The notes beneath the pieces were generated by a model, which was not told the DNA's origin, searched no databases, and saw only the letters and a list, made by a program, of their open reading frames with translations. From assembly GCA_030612305.1 (NCBI GenBank), contig JAUWOG010000077.1:1-8372 (forward strand): a stretch of 8,372 bases of DNA, read 5' to 3'. A program made the translations under genes and the position numbers. This DNA is from Armatimonadota bacterium (lineage in GTDB: Bacteria > Armatimonadota > Zipacnadia > Zipacnadales > UBA11051). This document shows positions 1-6,277 of this stretch, in pieces; position 1 is the first letter of the stretch; every line of letters begins with the position of its first letter.

Positions 1-1
1 G

Positions 2-1075
2 GGCCGGACGGTGGCCATTGACGGCACGGTGTCGTCTGAGGAGGAGTACAAGCGGCTGGGGCAGGTGCTGGCGTCGTTCGCCAAGGATGCGAATCTGATC
101 AATCTGGTGCGGGTAGTGAAGCCGCGGCCGCCCATCGGTGAATATGCGAAGAAGCTGGAGGAGGTATTCGGTCCGGACATCGAGATCAAGCAGATGGGTC
201 TGGAGACACTGGCGCTGGAAGGGACCGTGACGAGCCCGGAGATGGCCGAGCACTACAAGAGCCTGCTGGCGGCGATGGAGCCTCCGTACCGGGTCGTGGA
301 CTACCTGCGGGTAGTCTCGCCGTACAAGGAGCGGATAGAGATATCCGTGCTGGTGGCGGAGATCAGCAAGGAGGACATGGACACGCTGGGTGTGGAGTGG
401 GGGCAGATAGTTGACCCTCACTTTCCCGTCGAGCAGCCCATATTGATCGGGGTTGAGAATGGAGTGCGGACGATATGGGAGATCGGTGCGGACCTGGATC
501 TGATGCTGGAGGATTCGGATTCGCGAGTGCTGTCGCGGCCGAAAGTGATGGTCAATGACGGGGAGAAAGCGGAGATACTAGTTGGCGGTGAGGTGCCGAT
601 TCCGATCGTTGCGCCGGGTGCCGGCGGTGTGCCAACAGTGACCATAGAGTATAAGCCTTACGGGGTCGAGCTCCATATTACGCCGACGATCATGAATGAC
701 GGCAAGACGATTGATATGGATATCAACCCGGTTGTGAGTTCGCTGGACTGGACGAACAGTGTGACGATAAGCGGTTTCAACATTCCGGCAATGCGGAAGC
801 GGAGTGTGGAAACGAAGGTAAGCCTGGTGAACGGCGGACTGCTGACACTGGGCGGGCTGCTGCAGCGGGAGCAGTCAGAGGTAATCCGGAAGATACCGGT
901 GCTGTCTGAGATTCCGATAATCGGGAAGCTGTTCACGCACAAGAGGTTCAGTAGCGGCGACAGCGAGCTGGTGATATTCGTGTCGCCGAGGATAGCTACG
1001 GATACGCACCACGAGCCCGGGTACAAGCACCCGCTCGACACAGAGCTGGAGGAGATGCGGCAGATACCGGAGTGA
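2..1075 (+). CDS. cpaC: Tad/Flp pilus outer-membrane secretin, CpaC/RcpA type (5'-truncated)
   Basis: This is the C-terminal part of a secretin, the ring-forming outer-membrane channel through which Tad pili leave the cell. The frame is open from base 2, so the true start and signal peptide lie upstream of the window. The GTG at 11 is in frame but falls inside a BON-like repeat and is not a credible start. Two BON/N-domain-like segments are visible: bases ~2-115 (VAIDGTVSSEEEYKRL) and ~180-312 (LALEGTVTSPEM). The secretin domain follows from ~334 to ~992. Its landmarks are VLSRPKVMVNDGEKAEILVG, VPIPIVAPGAGG, the GVELHITPTI strand, NGGLLTLGGLLQ and the closing IPVLSEIPIIGKLF then ELVIFVSPRI. 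A tail of about 27 residues follows and looks unrelated to the fold. BON repeats plus secretin, with cpaE and cpaF next, favour CpaC/RcpA over a type II or type IV pilus secretin. Confidence 0.93.
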   Translation, partial: GRTVAIDGTVSSEEEYKRLGQVLASFAKDANLINLVRVVKPRPPIGEYAKKLEEVFGPDIEIKQMGLETLALEGTVTSPEMAEHYKSLLAAMEPPYRVVDYLRVVSPYKERIEISVLVAEISKEDMDTLGVEWGQIVDPHFPVEQPILIGVENGVRTIWEIGADLDLMLEDSDSRVLSRPKVMVNDGEKAEILVGGEVPIPIVAPGAGGVPTVTIEYKPYGVELHITPTIMNDGKTIDMDINPVVSSLDWTNSVTISGFNIPAMRKRSVETKVSLVNGGLLTLGGLLQREQSEVIRKIPVLSEIPIIGKLFTHKRFSSGDSELVIFVSPRIATDTHHEPGYKHPLDTELEEMRQIPE

Positions 1076-1129
1076 GTGAGTGGACCTATGCCCCGGGCTC
1101 CCTTGTTCACCCACGCCTGGGGCGCAAGC

Positions 1130-1152
1130 AACGGCATTGGTGAACGGCATTG
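1130..1152 (+). repeat. 10-bp direct repeat with 13-bp period
   Basis: The motif aacggcattg occurs at 1130-1139 and again at 1143-1152, with three bases (gtg) between the copies. The 13-bp spacing equals that of the tandem repeat just downstream at 1175-1206. The second copy runs directly into the palindrome at 1152-1170. Confidence 0.75.
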
Positions 1153-1175
1153 ACAAGCTGGAAGCTTGTCCTACA
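1152..1175 (+). repeat. REP-like palindrome with TCCTACA tail
   Basis: The arms gacaagct (1152-1159) and agcttgtc (1163-1170) are perfect reverse complements around gga. They are followed by ctaca, giving the tail TCCTACA at 1169-1175. Read on the - strand this is TGTAGGA followed by a palindrome, the layout of REP elements with a GTAG/GGAG-type head. A second element with the same tail lies at 8024-8043. Confidence 0.65.
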
Positions 1176-1206
1176 GGTATAGGCTTCAGGTATAGGCTTC
1201 AGGTAT
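1175..1206 (+). repeat. 13-bp tandem repeat, about 2.5 copies
   Basis: The unit aggtataggcttc occurs at 1175-1187 and 1188-1200 without mismatch, then aggtat at 1201-1206. It abuts the REP-like palindrome, sharing base 1175 with its tail. Confidence 0.85.
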
Positions 1207-1319
1207 GGTGGGAGTGAGAGGCAGGGGGCAAAGAACAGGTTCAGAGAGTTAGGATTGGGGTAGAATAGAGAGTACGGCGGGGGTGCTGCGCGGTGCAAGC
1301 TGGGTAAGGCCTAGCTTGG

Positions 1320-1336
1320 GGGATGCTGTGCATCCC
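1320..1336 (+). repeat. Triloop inverted repeat (gggatgc-tgt-gcatccc)
   Basis: Perfect 7-bp arms flank tgt, followed by CAT. The same arm sequence occurs with ttc between tadB and tadC (5229-5247), and a close variant with tgc occurs between cpaF and tadB (4177-4195). It joins directly to the nested element at 1340-1381. Confidence 0.8.
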
Positions 1337-1339
1337 ATT

Positions 1340-1381
1340 GGAGTTTGCCGCAGTTTCGGCACGAAACTGGCTGCAAGCTCC
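1340..1381 (+). repeat. Nested hairpin element, copy 1
   Basis: The outer arms ggagtttg (1340-1347) and caagctcc (1374-1381) pair with one G-T. Inside, cagtttcg (1351-1358) and cgaaactg (1362-1369) are perfect arms around gca. The segment from 1329 to 1346 resembles 7165-7182 (16 of 18 bases by eye), which begins a second nested copy. Confidence 0.65.
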
Positions 1382-1443
1382 AGGCGCGACGCAAGCCGAC
1401 GCGTTTTGGGGTGTCTCGACAAAGACCGTTGCAGAATGGTCTC

Positions 1444-1549
1444 GTGGCGGAGCGGCGGTAATGGGTAATCATATCTGCCAACGCCATATAGTGCCATTTA
1501 CCGGGCGTCCTGGTGTCACAATAGTGGAGCAGCGATAATGGGTAATGAT
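1444..1549 (+). repeat. Duplicated translation-start region (imperfect direct repeat)
   Basis: Copy 1 at 1444-1472 and copy 2 at 1524-1549 match closely. Both start gtgg, contain a GGAG Shine-Dalgarno-like core, and continue through taATGGGTAAT to an at ending. They differ by a 3-base gap and three substitutions. The two ATG codons lie 77 nt apart (1461 and 1538). Copy 2 holds the cpaE start, and copy 1 starts a short frame that ends on it. Confidence 0.75.
1461..1538 (+). CDS. Possible 25-codon leader ORF overlapping the cpaE start
   Basis: An ATG at 1461 begins a 25-codon frame (MGNHICQRHI at its N-terminus). Its TAA at 1536-1538 shares one base with the cpaE ATG (TAATG), the geometry usual for translational coupling. 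A GGAG at 1449-1452 lies 8 nt before the ATG, and the cpaE start has a GGAG at the same spacing. The peptide has no recognised motif, membrane segment or homopolymer run. It may be a by-product of the duplicated start region rather than a selected leader peptide. A weak reason to take it seriously is that the stop falls exactly on the cpaE start; confidence stays low. Confidence 0.3.
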   Translation: MGNHICQRHIVPFTGRPGVTIVEQR

Positions 1550-2755
1550 TCCGGCGACAAGCCGATACGAGTAGTAATCTCGGAGGTGAACCCGGGCTCG
1601 GCGGACCAGCTGCGTCAGATGCTGTTGCGGCAGGTAGCAGGCGGGCGGAAGATAACCATAGCGGGTTATGCGCGTGATGGGCTTGAGGTCGCGCAGATGG
1701 CTGTCCACATGCGGCCCGATCTGATCTTCATAGATACGGAGATGCCGGGGCTAGACGGCTTTGAGGCGTGCAAGCTTGCGGTATCGGCGAACCCGGAGAC
1801 GATTGCGGTGATGGTGGCCGAGAATGCGACCCCGGAGTTGATACAGGCTGCGATGCGTGCGGGCGCCAGAGGCCTGGTGGACCTGGCACAGCCGGAAACC
1901 GAACTGCGCGATTTGATAGAAGAGTTCGTGGAGTTGCGCGCGACAAAGGAGAAGCCGGAGTTCGCACTGGCAACCGACCCGGAGAAGATGCCGGTGTCAA
2001 TCGCGGTGACCGCGGCGAAGGGCGGCGTCGGCAAGACGACGGTGGCGACGAATATGTCAGTACTGCTTGCCAAGCGCTTTCCGGGGCAGGTGGTGCTGGT
2101 TGACTTCTTCGGCCAGTTCGGCAATGTGGCGCTGAGTCTGGATCTGCGGCCGGCATTGGGGATCGCGGACCTGCTTGGCTACGAGGAGTTGGATGCGGAG
2201 CTGGTTGATGGGCACCTGGCAGAGCACGATACGGGCCTGAAGGTGCTGGGGGGGGTGACGAGGGGCAATCAGGAGGAACTGGCCAGCGTAGATATCCCGC
2301 AGCTTGCCTCGCTGCTGGGGATGTTGCGGCGGTGGAACCGTTTCAATGTATTCGATCTGCCAGCGTTGCTGTGGCCGGCAAGCCCCTACGTAATGTCGCG
2401 CTGCCAGCACATCATAGTGCTGACAACGCTGGACGATATCGTGACGATACGTGACACGGCCTCCCTGATCGAGCTGATCATCAAGGGTAATGTGCCGAGT
2501 GACCGGATCAAACTGGTCGCGAACCGTGTGTACAAGGTGAATAACTTCAGCATTCAGGATGTGGAGGAAGCGACGGGGATCAAGGTATGGGCGCAACTGC
2601 CGGATGAGTATGATATCGTGAGCAAGGCGCGGAATGAGGGAGTACCGTTTGTGGTGAGCCGTCCGCGCGAGGCGATCACCCAAACGTTGGCTGAGATCGT
2701 AAAGCGGATCGTGGCAGAGAGCACGCCGGAGCAGATAGCGAAGGCAAGCGAATGA
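1538..2755 (+). CDS. cpaE: Receiver-ParA-like ATPase CpaE/TadZ, pilus localisation factor
   Basis: The 405-residue protein has an N-terminal receiver-like domain (~10-130) and a C-terminal MinD/ParA-type P-loop ATPase (~152-395). Proteins of this family sit at the membrane and place the Tad machine at the right cell site. The receiver keeps the phosphoacceptor Asp (D66 in FIDTEMPG), but the usual Asp-Asp pair near the N-terminus reads Ser-Glu (15-16). The conserved Lys after strand 5 is also missing (GLVDLAQP), so normal phosphorylation signalling is doubtful. The ATPase has the deviant Walker A KGGVGKTT (161-168, both lysines present), a second acidic motif LVDFFGQFGN (~187-196) and a Walker B-like FNVFDLP (~269-275). 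The start ATG has GGAG 8 nt upstream and overlaps the stop of a short upstream frame. A G8 tract at 2248-2255 lies within the ATPase part. cpaF follows after 62 nt. Confidence 0.93.
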   Translation: MGNDSGDKPIRVVISEVNPGSADQLRQMLLRQVAGGRKITIAGYARDGLEVAQMAVHMRPDLIFIDTEMPGLDGFEACKLAVSANPETIAVMVAENATPELIQAAMRAGARGLVDLAQPETELRDLIEEFVELRATKEKPEFALATDPEKMPVSIAVTAAKGGVGKTTVATNMSVLLAKRFPGQVVLVDFFGQFGNVALSLDLRPALGIADLLGYEELDAELVDGHLAEHDTGLKVLGGVTRGNQEELASVDIPQLASLLGMLRRWNRFNVFDLPALLWPASPYVMSRCQHIIVLTTLDDIVTIRDTASLIELIIKGNVPSDRIKLVANRVYKVNNFSIQDVEEATGIKVWAQLPDEYDIVSKARNEGVPFVVSRPREAITQTLAEIVKRIVAESTPEQIAKASE

Positions 2756-2817
2756 TTAGAGCAAGGGCAAACGAGACTGACGGAGGATGCGCTTCCGGCG
2801 GGAAGATGGTGGCATAG
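2756..2817. other. Short cpaE-cpaF gap
   Basis: This 62-nt gap holds one small hairpin, cttcc (2792-2796) with ggaag (2801-2805) around ggcg. I see no promoter or T-tract terminator, so co-transcription of cpaE and cpaF is likely. The nine bases ggcatagat just before and at the cpaF start recur just before the tadB start (4249-4257). Confidence 0.5.
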
Positions 2818-4155
2818 ATGAGGGCAGATGATGCTTCTGTAGCGAGGCAGACGGCGGCGGACCTGGGGATATCAGTGGAGGAAGCAGAGGCGCTGGACAC
2901 CGTCGGGACTCAGGTGCATCAGCGGCTGCTGACGGACACGGATTACCGGACGCTGCAGTTCATGACTGAGCCGGAGCTGGTGGAGCGGATTCGCACACTG
3001 GTTGAGATAGTGAGCCACGATCGGGAGATATCGCTGTCCGCCCGCGCGAAGGAGCAGATGCTGGCGGAAGTGCTCAATGAGGTGGCCGGCTACGGGCCGA
3101 TCCAGACTTATCTCGACGACCCGACGATATCGGAGATTATGGTCAACGGTCCGGACCGGATCTATATCGAACGGCGCGGCAAGGTGGAGCCGACGACGCG
3201 GCGGTTCATGGATGACGCACACGTGATGCGGATCATCGAGAAGATCATCGCGCCGCTGGGACGGCGTCTGGATGAGTCGACACCGATGGTTGATGCGCGC
3301 CTGCCGGACGGGTCTCGTGTGAATGCAATCATCCCACCGATCTCGGTAACAGGTCCGTGTGTGACGATTCGGAAGTTCTCGGCGGATCCGTTCAGTGGCG
3401 AGGACCTGGTCGGGTTCGGGACGTTCTCGGAGACGATGCTGACGTTTCTGCAGGGGTGCGTGGATGCGCGGCTGAATGTGGTTGTGTCGGGCGGTACGGG
3501 TAGTGGGAAGACGACGACTTTGAATGTGCTGTCTTCGATGATTCCAGACGGCGAGCGGATAATCACCGTCGAGGACGCCGCCGAGCTTCAGCTGCAGCAG
3601 GATCACGTCATCACGCTTGAGAGCCGGCCTCCAAACCTCGAGGGTCGTGGCGAGATCACGATTCGGGATCTGGTGCGCAACTGCCTGCGGATGCGTCCGG
3701 ACCGGATTGTCGTGGGTGAGTGCCGTGGCGAGGAGGCGCTGGACATGCTGCAGGCGATGAATACGGGTCACGACGGCTCGATTACGACGGTACACTCCAA
3801 CAGCCCGCGGGATACACTGTCGCGTATGGAGACTTTGGTGTTGATGGCGAATGCAAACCTGCCGTCACGTGCGATTCGGGAGCAGATCAGCTCGGCGATT
3901 GACCTGATCATCCATCAGGAGCGGCTGCGAGATGGTTCGCGGCGGCTGACGAATGTGACGGAAGTGCAGCATATGGAGGGTGATGCGGTAGTGCTGCAGG
4001 ACCTGTTCGTGTTCCAGCGCGAGGGGTTTTCGCCGGATGGCACCATCATCGGACGGCATGTGGCATGCGGGGTGCGGCCGCTGTTCATGGACCGGATGGA
4101 AGCAGAGGGCATCTCTTTCAGTTGGGAGATATTTGACCCGGAGAGCGGCATATAG
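2818..4155 (+). CDS. cpaF: Tad pilus secretion ATPase CpaF/TadA
   Basis: This 445-residue protein is a GspE/VirB11-like hexameric ATPase that sits on the cytoplasmic face of the TadB/TadC platform and powers pilin assembly. The N-terminal ~75 residues are mostly helical and poorly conserved. The N-terminal domain covers ~80-215, with GYGPIQTYLDDPTISEIMVN and RLPDGSRVNAIIPP. The catalytic core has Walker A GGTGSGKTT (225-233), an Asp box ITVEDAAEL (249-257), the Walker B region DRIVVGECRGEEALDMLQAM (295-314, with Cys where Val is common in GEVRG) and a His box TGHDGSITTVHSNSPRD (316-332). All catalytic elements look intact and the length fits the family. The ATG at 2818 has only a weak GGTGG 5 nt upstream. 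A better GGAGG at 2782-2786 abuts an out-of-frame ATG. The conserved helical start argues against a much later start. Confidence 0.96.
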   Translation: MRADDASVARQTAADLGISVEEAEALDTVGTQVHQRLLTDTDYRTLQFMTEPELVERIRTLVEIVSHDREISLSARAKEQMLAEVLNEVAGYGPIQTYLDDPTISEIMVNGPDRIYIERRGKVEPTTRRFMDDAHVMRIIEKIIAPLGRRLDESTPMVDARLPDGSRVNAIIPPISVTGPCVTIRKFSADPFSGEDLVGFGTFSETMLTFLQGCVDARLNVVVSGGTGSGKTTTLNVLSSMIPDGERIITVEDAAELQLQQDHVITLESRPPNLEGRGEITIRDLVRNCLRMRPDRIVVGECRGEEALDMLQAMNTGHDGSITTVHSNSPRDTLSRMETLVLMANANLPSRAIREQISSAIDLIIHQERLRDGSRRLTNVTEVQHMEGDAVVLQDLFVFQREGFSPDGTIIGRHVACGVRPLFMDRMEAEGISFSWEIFDPESGI

Positions 4156-4176
4156 CCTGCAGGCAGGCGTCGGGCG

Positions 4177-4195
4177 GAGGATGCTGCGCATCCTC
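4177..4195 (+). repeat. Triloop inverted repeat (gaggatgc-tgc-gcatcctc)
   Basis: Perfect 8-bp arms flank tgc, followed by ATGA. It lies in the 103-nt gap between cpaF and tadB and is a variant of the elements at 1320-1336 and 5229-5247. A second stem in the same gap pairs gccccg (4225-4230) with cggggc (4236-4241) around cgcga, just before the tadB ribosome binding site. Confidence 0.8.
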
Positions 4196-4241
4196 ATGAA
4201 GCCGGATCCACCTGCGGCGTGGGTGCCCCGCGCGACGGGGC

Positions 4242-4261
4242 GAAGGAGGGCATAGATCGTG
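4242..4261 (+). promoter_or_regulatory. Ribosome binding site that sets the GTG start of tadB
   Basis: GAAGGAGGG at 4242-4250 is the strongest Shine-Dalgarno match in the window. It sits 8 nt before GTG at 4259, which favours this start over the in-frame ATG at 4271. The hairpin at 4225-4241 ends directly beside it and could affect access. Confidence 0.7.
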
Positions 4262-5227
4262 CCTTGGTGGATGCCTTTGATCTTCGTTTTTCTGGCGGTT
4301 GCAGGAGGGACGATGACGCTGCTGTCGGCGGCCATCTCGGCATTTGAGGTGCGCGCACGGCGGCTGGCACAGTTGAAGGAAGGGCGCCCGGTTCAGGCGG
4401 ATGTCACTCCTTCGCTGAAGAAGACAAAGGTGCAGATTGACCCGGCGCCGATGCTGACAGGTGTCCTGCAGAATTCGGCGATGGGCAAGCAGTTACAGTT
4501 GGCGATACTGCGTGCAGGGCTGGTGTGGCGGCCGTCGGAGTTCATCACGATTTCCGTGTTTGCACTGCTGGCCGGCTACATGATAGGCTGGGGTGCCGGA
4601 CACCGCAGCATGCCGCTGGCAATCGTTACGGCGCTGGTAGGGGCGGCGCTGCCGTACGTATATGTGAAGGTGAAGCAGGGGCAGCGGCAGGCGCGGATGA
4701 CGGCGCAGATACCCGACATGCTGGACATTCTGTCCGCCTCACTGCGTGCGGGCCATTCTTTCCTCAGCGGGGTGCAGGTTGTGGTCAGCCAGATGCCACC
4801 TCCGTTGAGCGACGAGTTTGAGCGGGTAGTGCAGGAGGTGAGGTTCGGAGCGTCATTGCACAACGCGCTGGCGGAGTTGGTGCTGCGGACTGAGAACTAC
4901 GACATGGAGTTGATCATATCGGCGGTGCAGACGCAGTTGTCTGTCGGCGGCAACCTGGCGGAGATTCTAGACAAGATCGGCTCGATGATTCGGGACCGGG
5001 TGCGTCTGGCCGGTGAGATCGGAGCGGCGACGGCCGAGGGGCGTTTCTCGGCGATGATCCTGGTGGGGATGCCGTTTCTGCTGGCATTCTTAGTCAATTC
5101 GATCAGTCCGGGGTATCTGTTGCCGCTGGTGACCGAAACGTATGGCCAGATGATGCTGGGAGCGGCGGCGGTGCTGATGGTAGTGGGGATGCTCATCATT
5201 CGGAGCATGCTTGACGTGGATTTGTAG
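4259..5227 (+). CDS. tadB: Tad pilus inner-membrane platform protein TadB
   Basis: This 322-residue membrane protein carries a T2SSF (GspF-like) domain and pairs with TadC as the inner-membrane platform on which CpaF acts. Hydrophobic segments lie near residues 5-29, 95-113, 118-137, 263-285 and 297-316. The cytoplasmic T2SSF core (~150-280) shows IPDMLDILSASLRAGHSFLS, the PLSDEFERVVQEVRFG segment and QLSVGGNLAEILDKI followed by RDRVRLAGEI, all typical of TadB. The GTG start is chosen for its strong ribosome binding site. The gene follows cpaF by 103 nt and precedes tadC by 88 nt, with a palindromic repeat in each gap, so the operon is less compact than usual for Tad loci. The identification rests on domain content, order and the partner next door. 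Confidence 0.94.
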   Translation: MPWWMPLIFVFLAVAGGTMTLLSAAISAFEVRARRLAQLKEGRPVQADVTPSLKKTKVQIDPAPMLTGVLQNSAMGKQLQLAILRAGLVWRPSEFITISVFALLAGYMIGWGAGHRSMPLAIVTALVGAALPYVYVKVKQGQRQARMTAQIPDMLDILSASLRAGHSFLSGVQVVVSQMPPPLSDEFERVVQEVRFGASLHNALAELVLRTENYDMELIISAVQTQLSVGGNLAEILDKIGSMIRDRVRLAGEIGAATAEGRFSAMILVGMPFLLAFLVNSISPGYLLPLVTETYGQMMLGAAAVLMVVGMLIIRSMLDVDL

Positions 5228-5228
5228 G

Positions 5229-5247
5229 TGGGATGCTTCGCATCCCA
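5229..5247 (+). repeat. Triloop inverted repeat (tgggatgc-ttc-gcatccca)
   Basis: Perfect 8-bp arms flank ttc, starting two bases after the tadB stop codon. The arm sequence is the same as at 1320-1336. A second stem follows at once, gcaaagc (5249-5255) with gctttgc (5273-5279) around 17 bases, so the layout again is a triloop hairpin followed by a wider stem. Confidence 0.8.
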
Positions 5248-5315
5248 TGCAAAGCTCATCGGCGCTGGACGTGCTTTGCTGTTGAATGCTCTGAGATGCA
5301 GTGAGAGGTGCTCAG

Positions 5316-6263
5316 ATGCTTTGGATAGCCGGGGGGATTTTCGTAGCGGCCGCGGTGGTCCTGTATTTCGGACTTGCGCAGCCGACGACCGATGCCAGGA
5401 TGCAGCGGCGCCGGGAGGCAGTGCTGCAGGAGACAGACTCCCGGTCGCAGGTGCGCTCGGTGGTTTCGGAGGAGCTTTCAGCCTCGTTCACGGAACGGGT
5501 TCTGCAGCCTGTTATTGATATGGTGAGCCAGCGGCTGGCAGCGGCGGCACCAGAGGGAATGATCAGCGCGGCGCAGGGAAAGCTGGCGGCTGCCGGCTAT
5601 CCGCTGGGTCTGACAGAGCCTGTCTTCCTGCTGTTGCGTGGCGGTGCAGCGCTGGGCGGGGCGGCGGCATCGTACATGATATTCCTGCACTTGGCGAATT
5701 CGGCACCCCTCATGCGGATGACGGTGACGCTGTTTGTGCTGATGGCGATCTCGATGGGGCCGGATTATTTCGTGTCAGGGCGGATGAAGACGCGGCAGAC
5801 GGCAATTCGCCGTTCGCTGCCGGACCTTCTGGACCTGCTAGTTGTGTGCACGGAGGCCGGGATGGGGCTTGACGGCGCGCTGGCGGAGGTGGTGAACCGG
5901 AAGGAAGGGCCGCTGGTGGATGAGTTCAACCGCACGCTGGTGGAGGTGCGTCTCGGGAAGCGACGCAACGAGGCGTGGCAGGACCTGTCCGACCGGGTGC
6001 AGGTACGGGAGTTGGCGACACTGGTAGCGGCCTTGTACCAGGCGCAGACGATGGGGGTGAGTATCGCCCGGGCACTGCGAGCACATTCGGATGCCCTGCG
6101 GTCGCAACGGAGCATCCGCATTAAGGAGCAGGGGGCGATTCTGTCCACAAAGATGCTGTTTCCGCTGATATTCTGCATATTCCCGGCCTTGTTCGTCGTG
6201 ATCCTGGGCCCGGGCGCGATTCAAATAATGCACACATTTGGTGGAGGTGGCGGGGGGGGGTAA
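5316..6263 (+). CDS. tadC: Tad pilus inner-membrane platform protein TadC
   Basis: This 315-residue second T2SSF protein is the partner of TadB. Hydrophobic segments lie near residues 3-21, ~103-127, ~133-150 and ~279-300. The T2SSF core contains RRSLPDLLDLLVVCTEAGMG (~166-184), the DEFNRTLVEVRLGKRRNEAW segment, RVQVRELATLVAALYQAQTMG and the TadC-typical closing KMLFPLIFCIFPALFVVILG. The ATG at 5316 is preferred because GAGAGGTG lies 5 nt upstream. A GTG at 5301 in the same frame lacks such a site. A 6-bp stem (5290-5295 with 5311-5316) would place that site in a loop. The protein ends in seven glycines. The last three codons before the stop are an uninterrupted G9 run (6252-6260), so slippage would replace the stop with a 23-25 codon tail. 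Confidence 0.94.
   Translation: MLWIAGGIFVAAAVVLYFGLAQPTTDARMQRRREAVLQETDSRSQVRSVVSEELSASFTERVLQPVIDMVSQRLAAAAPEGMISAAQGKLAAAGYPLGLTEPVFLLLRGGAALGGAAASYMIFLHLANSAPLMRMTVTLFVLMAISMGPDYFVSGRMKTRQTAIRRSLPDLLDLLVVCTEAGMGLDGALAEVVNRKEGPLVDEFNRTLVEVRLGKRRNEAWQDLSDRVQVRELATLVAALYQAQTMGVSIARALRAHSDALRSQRSIRIKEQGAILSTKMLFPLIFCIFPALFVVILGPGAIQIMHTFGGGGGGG
6252..6260 (+). repeat. G9 homopolymer at the end of tadC
   Basis: Nine consecutive G form the last three Gly codons of tadC. Adding one G would extend the frame to a TAG at 6335-6337, and losing one would extend it to a TGA at 6331-6333. Neither change would disrupt the conserved part of TadC. Such runs are also common sites of sequencing error. Confidence 0.9.
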
Positions 6264-6277
6264 GGCCAAACTTAGTA

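Larger units (their letters stand above)
1076..1537. other. 462-nt intergenic region rich in small repeats, upstream of cpaE
   Basis: I see no convincing conventional gene in this gap. The short open frames here have no recognisable protein features. It holds, in order: a 9-bp stem with one G-T pair (1090-1098 with 1115-1123, no T tract, so not a convincing terminator), a 10-bp direct repeat, a REP-like palindrome, a 13-bp tandem repeat, a 7-bp-arm hairpin, a nested hairpin, and a duplicated translation-start region. An AT-rich TAGAAT at 1261-1266 resembles a -10 box, with TTCAGA 15 bases upstream as a poor -35. TATAGT at 1487-1492 is another isolated -10-like hexamer. Either could start cpaE transcription, but neither is strong. 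Confidence 0.6.

Noticed and set aside
1090..1123. Stem after the secretin gene considered as a terminator
   Set aside because: The 9-bp stem has a 16-base loop and one G-T pair, and no T tract follows.
1076..1537. Possible tRNA, CRISPR array or riboswitch in the largest gap
   Set aside because: No cloverleaf with a T-arm, no regularly spaced identical repeats with unique spacers, and no known riboswitch core could be recognised.
1283..1538. Two + strand frames of 61 and 71 codons before cpaE
   Set aside because: They translate intergenic palindromes and have no protein features. Only the last 25 codons of the second, from the ATG at 1461, were kept as a low-confidence leader ORF.
2787..2831. 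A 14-codon frame starting directly after GGAGG before cpaF
   Set aside because: The Shine-Dalgarno match abuts the ATG with no spacing, the frame differs from cpaF, and the peptide has no features.
2872..3795. A 307-codon open frame on the - strand, opposite cpaF
   Set aside because: It lies wholly antisense to a clearly conserved ATPase, is rich in Arg and His as GC-rich shadow frames are, and shows no recognisable domain.
2811..4257. Shared 9-mer ggcatagat just before the cpaF and tadB starts
   Set aside because: Two copies of nine bases can arise by chance, and no such copy precedes tadC or the response regulator.
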